From: Sphingomonas alba
GTDB taxonomy: Bacteria; Pseudomonadota; Alphaproteobacteria; Sphingomonadales; Sphingomonadaceae
Length of the DNA stretch: 64,000 bases
Direction: 5' to 3'
NCBI RefSeq assembly: GCF_023516555.1
Contig: NZ_JAMGBD010000001.1
Coordinates: forward strand, 62,001-126,000
Part shown: positions 55,039-64,000 of the stretch, one piece after another
Layout of the letters: every line of letters begins with the position of its first letter
Position numbering within the stretch: position 1 is the stretch's first letter
Made by a program: the position numbers and the translations under genes
The notes under the pieces: generated by a model
Seen by the model: the letters and a program-made list of their open reading frames with translations, nothing else
Database searches by the model: none
What the model was told of the DNA's origin: nothing

Positions 55039-56949
55039 TTATTCGGCCGCGCCGCCGCCGGTGATCCGCCGCTTTGCGTCCGCAATCGCCGAATCGTTGC
55101 GTTTGACGCCGACGTCCGCGGCGATCGCCCGGCCCATCTGCTCGGCATATTCGTCCGGCACGGCCTGCTGGAACTCGCTCTGCGTCCGCGAGATCAGGCC
55201 CGGCTGCAACGAGGCATTGCCGGGCACAATCTTGGTCACCTTGATGACGATGAAGCCATGGCCGCCCGGATCGGCAACCATCCGGCTGCGGCCCTGCGCC
55301 AGGCTGAACATCATGCCCAGCGCCGGCGGTACTTTGCCGTTGGCGGCGGCCAGTTCGATGCGGCGCTTGGCGATCTTCTGCGGAGCCGGCAGCTTGACGC
55401 CGCTCGAGTCGACGGCGGCTTTCATGTCCGCGCCCTTGGAGGTCTTGCCTGCGATCGCCGCTGCGATGGCGCGGGCCTTGTCCTGCGCCTGCTTGACCCG
55501 CCAGTCGTTGGCGACCTGCTCACGGATCGAAGCGAGCGGGGCGGGGGCGGCGGGAACGATGTCATCCAGGCCGACCAGCGCATAGCCCGCATCGCCAGGC
55601 AGCGTTTCAACCACGGGTTCGTCACCCTCGCCAAGGTCGAAGCCGGATTTCACCGCCGGTGCCAATTCCGGCGCCAGCTTGTAGCCGGGCTGCGAACGGG
55701 CAACGCCGCCCGCCGTGATTGCCGGCGTCTTCATGACCTGCAGGCCCGCGGCCTTCGCGGCCTCGGCCAGGCTGGCTCCGTCAGCCAAGCTATCCTCGAT
55801 CTTGCCGACCAGGTCCGTCAGCGCTTCCTTGCGCTTGTCGGCGGTGACCTTAGTGGCGATTTCACCGCGGACGGCAGCCAGCGGCTTGCCGCTGGCGGCG
55901 TTGACAGCATCGACCTTGATTACGACCCAGCCGAGGTCGGAGTGGATCGGGCCAACGACGTCTCCCACCTTGGCACCGAACGCCGCATTGGCGACGGCCT
56001 CGCCCGCGATGTCGGCCAGCTTCGCCTTGTCGACGGCCTTGAGGCTGGCCCCGGTGAGAGAGCCGCCGCGTGCCTTTTGCGCCAAGGCCCGCGCTTCGCC
56101 TTCCGACTGGACGATGGCCTGGGTAAGCGTGCGGCTCTCGGTGCCGCCATAGGTCTGCTGGTTGGCCTTGTAATAGGCTTCGATGTCCTGGTCGGTCGCC
56201 GCAATCTTGGCCACCTGCTCTGGGCCGATTGGTGCAATGCTCAGAACGCGCTGCTCCGGCACCATGTATCGGGCTGAATTCTGCTTGTAGAAAGCCTGGA
56301 TGTCGGCGTCCGTCGCAGCCGGGATTCCCGCCGCGAACAGGCCGACCGGCACGATCGCGATTTCCGCCTCGCGGGCCTCCAGCATCATCGAGGCATAAGG
56401 CGTGGCGACGCCGACCGGCACGCGCGCATTGGCCGCGATCGGCGCGAGCAGCAGGCGGGTGGCGAGGGCCGTCGAAATCGTGTCTCGGACTTCCTTGTCG
56501 GTCAGTCGCTGCTGCTGAAGAAATGCCTGGTAAGCCTGGTCGCTGAACTGGCCGTTGAGACCCTTGGTGCCAGGGATCTTGAGGATTTCGGCATCGACCA
56601 TGCGCTTCGAAATCAGGACGTCATGGTCGTGCGCGAATTCCAGGATGGCCCGGCTCTGGACGAGGGAATCGAAGATTTTCGGGAAATCGCCGGCCATGCT
56701 CGAATAATCGGCATTGGGGTTCTGCTGGCGGAGCTCGTTCAGCCGCCGCTGCATGAGGCTGCTGAGTTCGCGCTCCGTAACCTGGCCGTCGCCGACCTTG
56801 GCAAGCGTGCCCGGATTGAACCCGAGCGAGCCGGAGCCGACGCTGCGGATATCCTGCAGCGCGAAGCCGGCAAGGATCGCCACCAGGAAAATGACCGAAA
56901 GGGTAATGCCGATGACCGACTTGGACAGACGGCGGAACCAGGAAATCAT
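55039..56949 (-). CDS. ppiD: PpiD/SurA-type peptidyl-prolyl isomerase
   Basis: 636 residues: one N-terminal membrane anchor (SVIGITLSVIFLVAILAGFA), a SurA_N-like chaperone region (VTERELSSLMQRRLNELRQ...GQFSDQAYQAFLQQQRLT) and a PpiC-type rotamase domain (FGAKVGDVVGPIHSDLGWVVIKV). The long C-terminal part is chaperone-like. It faces the periplasm and helps fold envelope proteins. Divergent from tpiA. Confidence 0.92.
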   Translation of the reverse strand: MISWFRRLSKSVIGITLSVIFLVAILAGFALQDIRSVGSGSLGFNPGTLAKVGDGQVTERELSSLMQRRLNELRQQNPNADYSSMAGDFPKIFDSLVQSRAILEFAHDHDVLISKRMVDAEILKIPGTKGLNGQFSDQAYQAFLQQQRLTDKEVRDTISTALATRLLLAPIAANARVPVGVATPYASMMLEAREAEIAIVPVGLFAAGIPAATDADIQAFYKQNSARYMVPEQRVLSIAPIGPEQVAKIAATDQDIEAYYKANQQTYGGTESRTLTQAIVQSEGEARALAQKARGGSLTGASLKAVDKAKLADIAGEAVANAAFGAKVGDVVGPIHSDLGWVVIKVDAVNAASGKPLAAVRGEIATKVTADKRKEALTDLVGKIEDSLADGASLAEAAKAAGLQVMKTPAITAGGVARSQPGYKLAPELAPAVKSGFDLGEGDEPVVETLPGDAGYALVGLDDIVPAAPAPLASIREQVANDWRVKQAQDKARAIAAAIAGKTSKGADMKAAVDSSGVKLPAPQKIAKRRIELAAANGKVPPALGMMFSLAQGRSRMVADPGGHGFIVIKVTKIVPGNASLQPGLISRTQSEFQQAVPDEYAEQMGRAIAADVGVKRNDSAIADAKRRITGGGAAE

Positions 56950-57031
56950 GGACACGCACTCGCGCTTTGAAAAACTTTGGCGCCGCTTTAGGGGCGCTTC
57001 CTGAAGTCGGCAAGCAAAGGAAGGGGACGCA

Positions 57032-57763
57032 ATGGCCTTGAAGAAACTGGTGGCGGGCAATTGGAAGATGCACGGCACCGGCGCCGATCTGGCCGAAGTC
57101 ACCTCCATATCCCTGGCGGCCGAAACTGCCGCCTGCGACGTGGCCCTGTGCCTGCCGGCGACGCTCGTCGAGCGCGGCGTCCGCGCTGCGCCCGGCTTTG
57201 CGATTGGAGGGCAGGATTGCCATGCCGCCGACAAGGGCGCGCATACCGGCGACATCAGCGCGGCCATGCTGAAGGATGCGGGCGCCACTTTGACCATCGT
57301 CGGTCACAGCGAGCGCCGCGAAGCTCACGGCGAAACCGACGCAGACGTCCGTGCCAAGGCGGAGGCGGCGCTTGCCGCAGGTCTTCAGGTCATCCTGTGC
57401 ATCGGCGAGAGCCTCGAAATCCGCGAAGCCGGGCAAGCCGTGAATGTCGTCTCGGCTCAGGTGGATGCCTCGCTTCCCGCTTCCAGTGAAAATCTCGCCA
57501 TTGCCTACGAACCCATCTGGGCAATCGGCACCGGCAAGATCCCGTCAATGGACGACATCGCCGAAATGCACGGTGCGCTTCGCCAGCGGCTCGTGGCTGC
57601 CTATGGCGATGCGGGCAACCTGGTCCGCATTCTCTACGGCGGGTCTGTGAAGGGTTCGAATGCGGCCGAGATCTTCGCGGTGCCCAACGTCGATGGGGCA
57701 CTGGTGGGCGGCGCCAGCCTCAAGGCGGCCGATTTCCTGCCGATCATCGCCGCCGCGCATTGA
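57032..57763 (+). CDS. tpiA: Triosephosphate isomerase
   Basis: 243 residues with all catalytic motifs: VAGNWKMHG (Lys), VGHSERRE (His), YEPIWAIGTGK (Glu) and the phosphate loop YGGSVKGSN/GALVGGASLK. Glycolytic interconversion of triose phosphates. It lies 82 bases from the divergent ppiD start and 59 bases before secG. Confidence 0.98.
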   Translation: MALKKLVAGNWKMHGTGADLAEVTSISLAAETAACDVALCLPATLVERGVRAAPGFAIGGQDCHAADKGAHTGDISAAMLKDAGATLTIVGHSERREAHGETDADVRAKAEAALAAGLQVILCIGESLEIREAGQAVNVVSAQVDASLPASSENLAIAYEPIWAIGTGKIPSMDDIAEMHGALRQRLVAAYGDAGNLVRILYGGSVKGSNAAEIFAVPNVDGALVGGASLKAADFLPIIAAAH

Positions 57764-57822
57764 AAGCTTGGGGCGCGGTCGCTAAGTGCCGCGCAATTCC
57801 CGAGAATCCTGAAAGCCGCCGA

Positions 57823-58179
57823 ATGTATACCTTCCTGCTGATCGTCCAGACCCTGATCGCTGCCAGCCTCGTTGCCGTCATCCTGATGCAGCGCTCGGAA
57901 GGCGGTGGCCTCGGCGTCGGCGGTTCTTCATCCGGCTTCATGACCGCGCGCGGCGCAGCCGACTTCCTGACCCGCTCGACGGCCGTCTTGGGCGGTGCCT
58001 TCATCATCCTGTCGATCGTCCTTGCAGCCGTTGCCGGCGCCAGCGCCAAGCCGACGAAGATCGATGCCTCGCTGGCGACGCAGCAGCCGGCGCCGATCAC
58101 ACAGCCGGTCACTCAGCCGACGACGAACCAAGCGGCCCCGGCCAACGATCAGGCTCCGGCCGTTCCGCTCCAGCAGTAA
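57823..58179 (+). CDS. secG: Preprotein translocase subunit SecG
   Basis: 118 residues: two helices (FLLIVQTLIAASLVAVILMQ and STAVLGGAFIILSIVLAAVAG) with the conserved RSEGGGLGVGGSS loop and FLTRSTAVL. A Gln/Pro/Thr-rich tail follows the second helix. Part of the SecYEG channel. Confidence 0.96.
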   Translation: MYTFLLIVQTLIAASLVAVILMQRSEGGGLGVGGSSSGFMTARGAADFLTRSTAVLGGAFIILSIVLAAVAGASAKPTKIDASLATQQPAPITQPVTQPTTNQAAPANDQAPAVPLQQ

Positions 58180-58236
58180 CCTTTTTTCGCACTTTTCTGA
58201 TTCTGCCGCTTGCCTAATCGGTCAGGCGGCCCCTAA

Positions 58237-59883
<1,647 letters not shown>

Positions 59884-59938
59884 CCATTACGTAACTTTTC
59901 GGGTTGCCGCTGCCGGCGAGGGATCGCAGTTAAGGCGC

Positions 59939-60250
59939 ATGCGATTGTGGCTCATTCTGATGAGCGCTCTAGCGCTGCTTGTCGTGCAGTTAGCCGCGCC
60001 CGCAGCGGCCATGCCGCTTCGGCTTGACGATTGTAGCTTGGAAATGGGGATGGCCCAGCATCAGCACCGCGGCGCCGTTCAGCATGACAATGCGCAAATG
60101 GGTTGCTGCGTCGTAGCTCCCGCGGTTCTTCCATTTGTCGAGGCGATAGAACCACCCGCGCGCGGCAAGATGTTGAGAGTGTCATTCGCTTCGCCGAGGC
60201 TCAACGGCATAGTCCTGGACGGAGACGAGCCGCCACCCCGACCCGCGTGA
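59939..60250 (+). CDS. Secreted Cys/His/Met-containing protein, copper cluster
   Basis: 103 residues with a signal peptide (WLILMSALALLVVQLAAPAAA). The mature part has DDCSLEMGMAQHQHRG, then QHDNAQMGCCVVAP: a mixture of Cys, His and Met typical of periplasmic copper-binding proteins, and similar in layout to short DUF2946-like proteins. The position next to a Cys-rich gene, copA and a CsoR gene supports a role in copper handling. No catalytic domain. Confidence 0.65.
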   Translation: MRLWLILMSALALLVVQLAAPAAAMPLRLDDCSLEMGMAQHQHRGAVQHDNAQMGCCVVAPAVLPFVEAIEPPARGKMLRVSFASPRLNGIVLDGDEPPPRPA

Positions 60251-60288
60251 AAGCATCATCTGACACACTTTCACACGGAGAATTCGAA

Positions 60289-60492
60289 GTGAAAAAGCTT
60301 TTGACCGCGATCGCACTCTCGATCGCTCTGCCCGCCGTTGCTCACGCCCAGGCCGCGCCTGCTCCAGAAAAGCAGGACTGCTGTGAGAAAATGAAGGCGG
60401 AAGGCAAGGAATGCTGCTGCAAGGAAATGGACAAGATGGGCCATGACCAGCACGGCAAGCAGGGTGAGGAAACCACCCAGCACAAGCATTAG
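60289..60492 (+). CDS. Small periplasmic Cys/His/Met-rich protein
   Basis: 67 residues from a GTG with CGGAG upstream. A signal peptide (KKLLTAIALSIALPAVAHAQ) precedes a mature chain of about 45 residues with five Cys, several Met and five His, arranged as CCEKMKAEGKECCCKEMDKM and then HDQHG...HKH. Such a chain is likely to bind copper or another soft metal. It ends next to copA on the other strand. Confidence 0.75.
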   Translation: MKKLLTAIALSIALPAVAHAQAAPAPEKQDCCEKMKAEGKECCCKEMDKMGHDQHGKQGEETTQHKH

Positions 60493-60569
60493 GTCGTAAG
60501 GGGAGCGGCTCGCCGAGAGACGGGCCGCTTCCTACTTCGAGAGCCCCGACCCGTTGCCGGCTCGCGATC

Positions 60570-62759
60570 CTAGAGTCGTACCGCTCGTAGTCGCAGCGAA
60601 TTGGCGATCACGCTGACCGAGCTAAGCGCCATCGCCGCGCCCGCGATCATCGGGTTCAAGAGGAGGCCGAGCGCCGGATACAGAACGCCGGCCGCGATCG
60701 GCACGCCCGAAGCATTGTAGGCGAATGACAGGAACAAATTCTGCCGGATATTGCGCATCGTCGCGTGACTTAGCCGCCGTGCCCTGACGATGCCTGCCAG
60801 GTCGCCTTTGACCAGCGTCACATGCGCGCTCTCCATCGCTACGTCTGTCCCGGTGCCCATAGCGATGCCGACGTCGGCGGCGGCTAGCGCAGGGGCGTCG
60901 TTGATCCCGTCACCCGCCATCGCGACGCGCCGGCCCGCCTTGCGTAGCTCGGCGACCTTTGCCTGCTTCTGTTCGGGCAGTACTTCCGCGAGCACCTCGT
61001 CGATCCCGACTTGCCGCGCCACCGCCTCAGCCGTGCGGCGATTGTCGCCGGTCATCATGACGACGTGGATGCCAACACCCTTCAGGGCAGAGACAGCATC
61101 GAAAGCGCCGTCCTTGACGGGATCGGCGACCACGACCAACCCCGCCAGCTTTCGGTCGATCGCAAGGAACATGGCACCTTCCCCTCGCGAGCGATGCTCG
61201 TCAGCCGCGGACTGGAGCGGCGTCGTGTCGACGCCGAGGTCGGCGAGAATTGCCCTGTTTCCGAGCGCCACGTTGCGGCCCTGGACCTTCCCGGACACGC
61301 CTTTCCCCGTGTGGGACGCGAAGTCGGCAGCATCCGGGACTTGAATGTTGCGGTCGGATGCACCTGCCAGGATTGCCGCAGCGAGTGGGTGCTCGCTTCC
61401 TTTTTCGAGCGCAGCGGCCATTGCCAGGACCTCATTTTCGCTCGCGCCCGGCACCGTCTCAACGGCAACCAGCTTCGGCTTGCCGAGCGTTAGCGTGCCC
61501 GTCTTGTCGACAACCAAGGTGTCGATCTTCTCTATTAGCTCAAGCGCTTCGGCGTTTTTCACCAGTACTCCGGCGGTCGCCCCACGACCGGTACCGACCA
61601 TGATCGACATTGGTGTCGCCAGGCCGAGCGCGCAGGGACAGGCGATGATCAGGACAGCGATAGCGTTGACCAATGCATGGCTCAATCGGGGTTCAGGACC
61701 AACCAGCGCCCAGACGATGAAGGTTGCGACGGACACGAGAACCACCGCCGGAACGAACCAGCCGGAAACCTGGTCTGCCAGTTTCTGGATCGGCGCCCGG
61801 GAGCGCTGGGCCTCTGCAACCATGCGGACGATCTGGGAGAGCATCGTGTCGCGGCCGACGCGCTCCGCCCGCATCAGCAGGCTGCCGGTACCATTGACTG
61901 TCGCGCCTGTGACTTTTTCTCCGGTCGTCTTTTCAACCGCGACGGGTTCGCCGCTGACCATGGATTCATCAACTGAACTGTGACCTTCGGCGACGACGCC
62001 ATCGACCGGTATTTTTTCGCCCGGCCGGATGCGAAGCAGGTCACCCACATGGACGTGCTCCAGAGGAATATCTTCTTCGCTCCCGTCCGCATTCACGCGT
62101 CGCGCGGTTTTCGGTGCAAGGCCGAGCAATGCACGGATGGCTTTGCCGGTCGCGGACCGTGCCCGCAGTTCCAGCACCTGACCCAGCAGGACAAGCGTGG
62201 TGATGACCGCTGCCGCTTCGTAATAGACCGGAACGAGGCCGCCCATCGTCCGTAACGAGAGCGGAAACGCCTGTGGCCTCAGCGTCGCGACCAGGCTGCA
62301 TCCATAGGCAACGCCAACCCCGAGTCCGATGAGCGTGAACATGTTTAGGTTGCGGCTCTTGAGCGACGCCCAGAACCTCTCGAAAAACGGCCAACCGCCC
62401 CACAGCACGACCGGCGTGGCAAGCGTCAGCTGCAGCCAGATGGAAGTCTGCATTGGCAGTAACCCGATGCCAAGAACCTCAGCGCCGAAGGTCAGCAGCA
62501 TCAAAGGAATCGAAAGCGCCGCGCTGATCCAAAATCGGCGGCTCATGTCGATCAGCTCGGGATTTGGACCGTCCTCGAGGCTCGGCTCCAGGGGCTCAAG
62601 CGCCATGCCGCAAATCGGGCAGTTGCCGGGGTGGTCCTGGCGGATCTGCGGATGCATGGGGCAGGTCCAGATCGTTCCTTCGGCGACGGTCGCGGGATCG
62701 ACCGGGGGGCCGGCGCGATCCTGGTGGCTGTGGTGATGGCAGTTGTGGTTGTTTTCCAT
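60570..62759 (-). CDS. copA: Copper-exporting P-type ATPase
   Basis: 729 residues, P1B-type: a His-rich start (CHHHSHQD), a heavy-metal-binding YHS-like domain (CPMHP, CPICGM), eight helices with the CPC metal site in [11 protein letters not shown], the phosphorylation site [11 protein letters not shown], the SEHPLA nucleotide motif and [19 protein letters not shown]. It exports Cu(I). AAGGG precedes the ATG. No MXCXXC ferredoxin-like metal domain is present; the YHS-like one takes its place. Confidence 0.95.
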   Translation of the reverse strand: MENNHNCHHHSHQDRAGPPVDPATVAEGTIWTCPMHPQIRQDHPGNCPICGMALEPLEPSLEDGPNPELIDMSRRFWISAALSIPLMLLTFGAEVLGIGLLPMQTSIWLQLTLATPVVLWGGWPFFERFWASLKSRNLNMFTLIGLGVGVAYGCSLVATLRPQAFPLSLRTMGGLVPVYYEAAAVITTLVLLGQVLELRARSATGKAIRALLGLAPKTARRVNADGSEEDIPLEHVHVGDLLRIRPGEKIPVDGVVAEGHSSVDESMVSGEPVAVEKTTGEKVTGATVNGTGSLLMRAERVGRDTMLSQIVRMVAEAQRSRAPIQKLADQVSGWFVPAVVLVSVATFIVWALVGPEPRLSHALVNAIAVLIIACPCALGLATPMSIMVGTGRGATAGVLVKNAEALELIEKIDTLVVDKTGTLTLGKPKLVAVETVPGASENEVLAMAAALEKGSEHPLAAAILAGASDRNIQVPDAADFASHTGKGVSGKVQGRNVALGNRAILADLGVDTTPLQSAADEHRSRGEGAMFLAIDRKLAGLVVVADPVKDGAFDAVSALKGVGIHVVMMTGDNRRTAEAVARQVGIDEVLAEVLPEQKQAKVAELRKAGRRVAMAGDGINDAPALAAADVGIAMGTGTDVAMESAHVTLVKGDLAGIVRARRLSHATMRNIRQNLFLSFAYNASGVPIAAGVLYPALGLLLNPMIAGAAMALSSVSVIANSLRLRAVRL

Positions 62760-62788
62760 GCAGCAACCCTTGTGTTTGCGGACTTCCC

Positions 62789-62815
62789 GTTATACCCCCA
62801 TTAGGTATATTGCAA
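62789..62815 (-). promoter_or_regulatory. copA: copA promoter candidate
   Basis: Minus strand: TTGCAA (62810-62815), 15-base spacer, TATAAC (62789-62794), giving a leader of about 23 nt with the ribosome-binding site. The spacer is short by two bases and is filled by operator candidate 1, as expected for a repressed promoter. Confidence 0.45.
62791..62809. promoter_or_regulatory. CsoR operator candidate 1
   Basis: TATACC-N7-GGTATA, perfect 6-bp arms around CCCATTA, with the C-run/G-run character of CsoR-family operators. It lies between the divergent copA and csoR-family genes. Confidence 0.6.
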
Positions 62816-62816
62816 G

Positions 62817-62833
62817 ATACCCACATGGGGTAT
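62817..62833. promoter_or_regulatory. CsoR operator candidate 2
   Basis: ATACCC-N5-GGGTAT, perfect 6-bp arms around ACATG, 25 bases centre to centre from candidate 1 and just upstream of the repressor gene. Its position suits autoregulation. Confidence 0.6.
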
Positions 62834-62844
62834 ATGAGGTAGGC

Positions 62845-63114
62845 ATGACAGACCATGACCCGAAACTATTGAACCGCCTGCGTCGAATAGAGGGGCAGGT
62901 TCGCGGCATTAGCCGCATGGTTGAGGAAGGCCGGTATTGCGTGGATATTTTGACTCAGTTGCAGGCGATCCGAGCCGCGCTCGGCAAGGTCGAAGGCGCA
63001 ATCCTGCAGGACCACCTCAATAAATGTATCGAGGGCGCGATCACGAGCGGCGACACCGCCGACCAGCGCGCCAAGGTGAATGAACTCATTCAATTGTTGG
63101 AGCGTAGCCGGTGA
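62845..63114 (+). CDS. CsoR/FrmR-family copper-sensing repressor
   Basis: 89 residues, all-helical, with the family start LLNRLRRIEGQVRGISRMVEEGRYCVDIL. The ligand set is Cys32, His57 and Cys61, with the spacing of the Cu(I) sites in CsoR (25 and 4 residues), rather than the ligand sets of RcnR or FrmR. It should leave DNA when copper binds. Its stop overlaps the next gene by four bases. Confidence 0.9.
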   Translation: MTDHDPKLLNRLRRIEGQVRGISRMVEEGRYCVDILTQLQAIRAALGKVEGAILQDHLNKCIEGAITSGDTADQRAKVNELIQLLERSR

Positions 63115-64000
63115 AGTTGTTCGCGTTGAATTCGACCGTCGCTTTTCTCGCATTGGTCACCGGCACCACTGCTTTCGCACAGCATGAGGGGCACGGCATG
63201 TCGATGCCCATGCCGGCTGAGCCGACGAAGCCGGAGACGGCGACCGCGCCCACGCCGGACCCGCATGCCGGGCATGACATGGGCGGCATGGAGATGCCCG
63301 CTGAGCCCGCGGAGGAAAGCCCGCCCGCCCATGACATGGCGACCATGCCGGGGATGGATCATTCCTCTCATGGCGGCGCGATGAAAGGTGCGCTCGGCTC
63401 CTATGGAATGACCCGGGAGGCGTCCGGCACCTCATGGCAGCCCGATTCGTCGATGCATGACGGCATCCATTTGGCGAGCGGCGACTGGACCTTCATGATC
63501 CACGGGAATCTCGACCTGGTTTATGACTGGCAGGAGGGGCCGCGCGGCGATTCCAAGACCTTTGTCGCGGGTATGCTGATGGGCATGGCGCGCCGTCCTG
63601 TCGGCGACGGATTACTCCAGTTCCGGGCGATGGTCAGCCCCGACCCGCTGATGGGCAAGAAGGGCTATCCGCTCCTGCTCGCCAGTGGCGAAACCGCCAA
63701 TGGCACCGATCCTCTCGTCGACCGCCAGCACCCGCATGACTTTTTCATGGAACTGTCGGCGAGCCTGTCCCAGCCGCTCTCCCGCAACACCAGCGTCTTC
63801 ATCTACGGCGGCTTGCCGGGAGAGCCGGCTTTCGGCCCGCCCGCCTTCATGCATCGACAGTCGATCAGCACCTCGCCGGAGGCCCCGATCAGTCACCACT
63901 GGCTCGATTCAACCCACATCACGTTCGGCGTCCTCACCGCCGGACTGGTCCACAACAATTTCAAGCTCGAGGTTTCACGCTTCAACGGTCGCGAACCCGA
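63111..64000 (+). CDS. Met/His-rich secreted protein, copper cluster (partial)
   Basis: The frame starts at a GTG in a GTGA overlap with the repressor gene and is open to the window end (296 codons). A signal peptide (LNSTVAFLALVTGTTAFAQ) precedes about 80 residues packed with Met, His and Pro (HEGHGMSMPMP, HAGHDMGGMEMP), as in copper-resistance proteins of the CopB kind; the following part (HGNLDLVYDWQEG, RQHPHDFFMELSASLSQPLS, FGVLTAGLVHNNFKLEVSRF) looks beta-rich and may be an outer-membrane barrel. Family not identified with certainty. Confidence 0.8.
   Translation, partial: MKLFALNSTVAFLALVTGTTAFAQHEGHGMSMPMPAEPTKPETATAPTPDPHAGHDMGGMEMPAEPAEESPPAHDMATMPGMDHSSHGGAMKGALGSYGMTREASGTSWQPDSSMHDGIHLASGDWTFMIHGNLDLVYDWQEGPRGDSKTFVAGMLMGMARRPVGDGLLQFRAMVSPDPLMGKKGYPLLLASGETANGTDPLVDRQHPHDFFMELSASLSQPLSRNTSVFIYGGLPGEPAFGPPAFMHRQSISTSPEAPISHHWLDSTHITFGVLTAGLVHNNFKLEVSRFNGREP

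Noticed and set aside
62816-62836. csoR-direction promoter TTGCAA-15-TATATG
   Set aside because: The predicted transcript would start at or past the ribosome-binding site (GAGGTAGG), so this hexamer pair is unlikely to be the promoter; TATATT at 62806-62811 is a better -10 but lacks a clear -35.

Overview
The window reads as chromosomal DNA from a high-GC alphaproteobacterium, most likely of the sphingomonad group. The inference rests on the split PntAA/PntAB/PntB transhydrogenase, a complete 14-gene nuo operon followed by birA, coaX next to an RNase J gene and a DUF1467 gene, gltA-gltX-comEC beside lexA, and a lexA promoter built from the alphaproteobacterial GAAC-N7-GAAC type of SOS box. 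Genes are tightly packed, and many adjacent starts and stops overlap by 1 to 8 bases. I see no tRNA, rRNA, CRISPR array, transposase or prophage gene.

Layout. 1-5624: the 3' end of pntAA, separated by about 3.4 kb (a 26-codon gene, a CHASE2-GGDEF-EAL protein and a YbaK-type deacylase) from pntAB-pntB. 5708-9560: an Asp/Glu racemase-family gene, uvrC, recO, apaG. 9653-11071: three small secreted or membrane-anchored proteins. 11219-18711: an exopolysaccharide block with a glycosyltransferase, a PPP-type phosphatase, a Wza-like exporter, a Wzc-like tyrosine kinase, an unknown protein and an O-antigen ligase/polymerase. 18826-20860: an M23 peptidase, efp and an inositol monophosphatase-family gene. 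20946-36567: nuoABCD-E-FGHIJKLMN and birA, with two extra small membrane-protein genes and a REP-like repeat inside the operon. 36737-39847: a redox cassette (chloroperoxidase-like hydrolase, AhpD-like protein, cNMP-binding/flavoprotein fusion) lying between birA and coaX. 39887-42582: coaX, rnj, DUF1467. 42583-48520: a long coiled-coil membrane protein, a degenerate nucleotidyltransferase-like membrane protein, a DUF2336-like protein and a histidine-kinase-like protein whose phosphoacceptor His is Gln. 48524-56949: gltA, gltX, comEC, a VOC protein, lexA, trpG, ppiD. 57032-59883: tpiA, secG, pyrG. 59939-64000: a copper cluster with two Cys/His/Met-rich small proteins, CopA, a CsoR-family repressor and a truncated Met/His-rich secreted protein.

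How the parts work together. Complex I and the transhydrogenase handle NAD(P)H and proton-motive force. The EPS block encodes export, chain-length control and polymerisation. The lexA promoter is covered by three evenly phased half-sites. The copper genes share a divergent intergenic region with two palindromic operator candidates.

The most unusual points are: a 26-residue gene with its own promoter and terminator; a repeat element that has become an open reading frame coupled to nuo translation; the two small nuo membrane ORFs; the kinase-like protein without its His and its coiled-coil neighbours; the triple LexA half-site array; a birA with no canonical start codon; and an orphan trpG between ppiD and lexA. 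All product names come from reading translated motifs; no database search was run.
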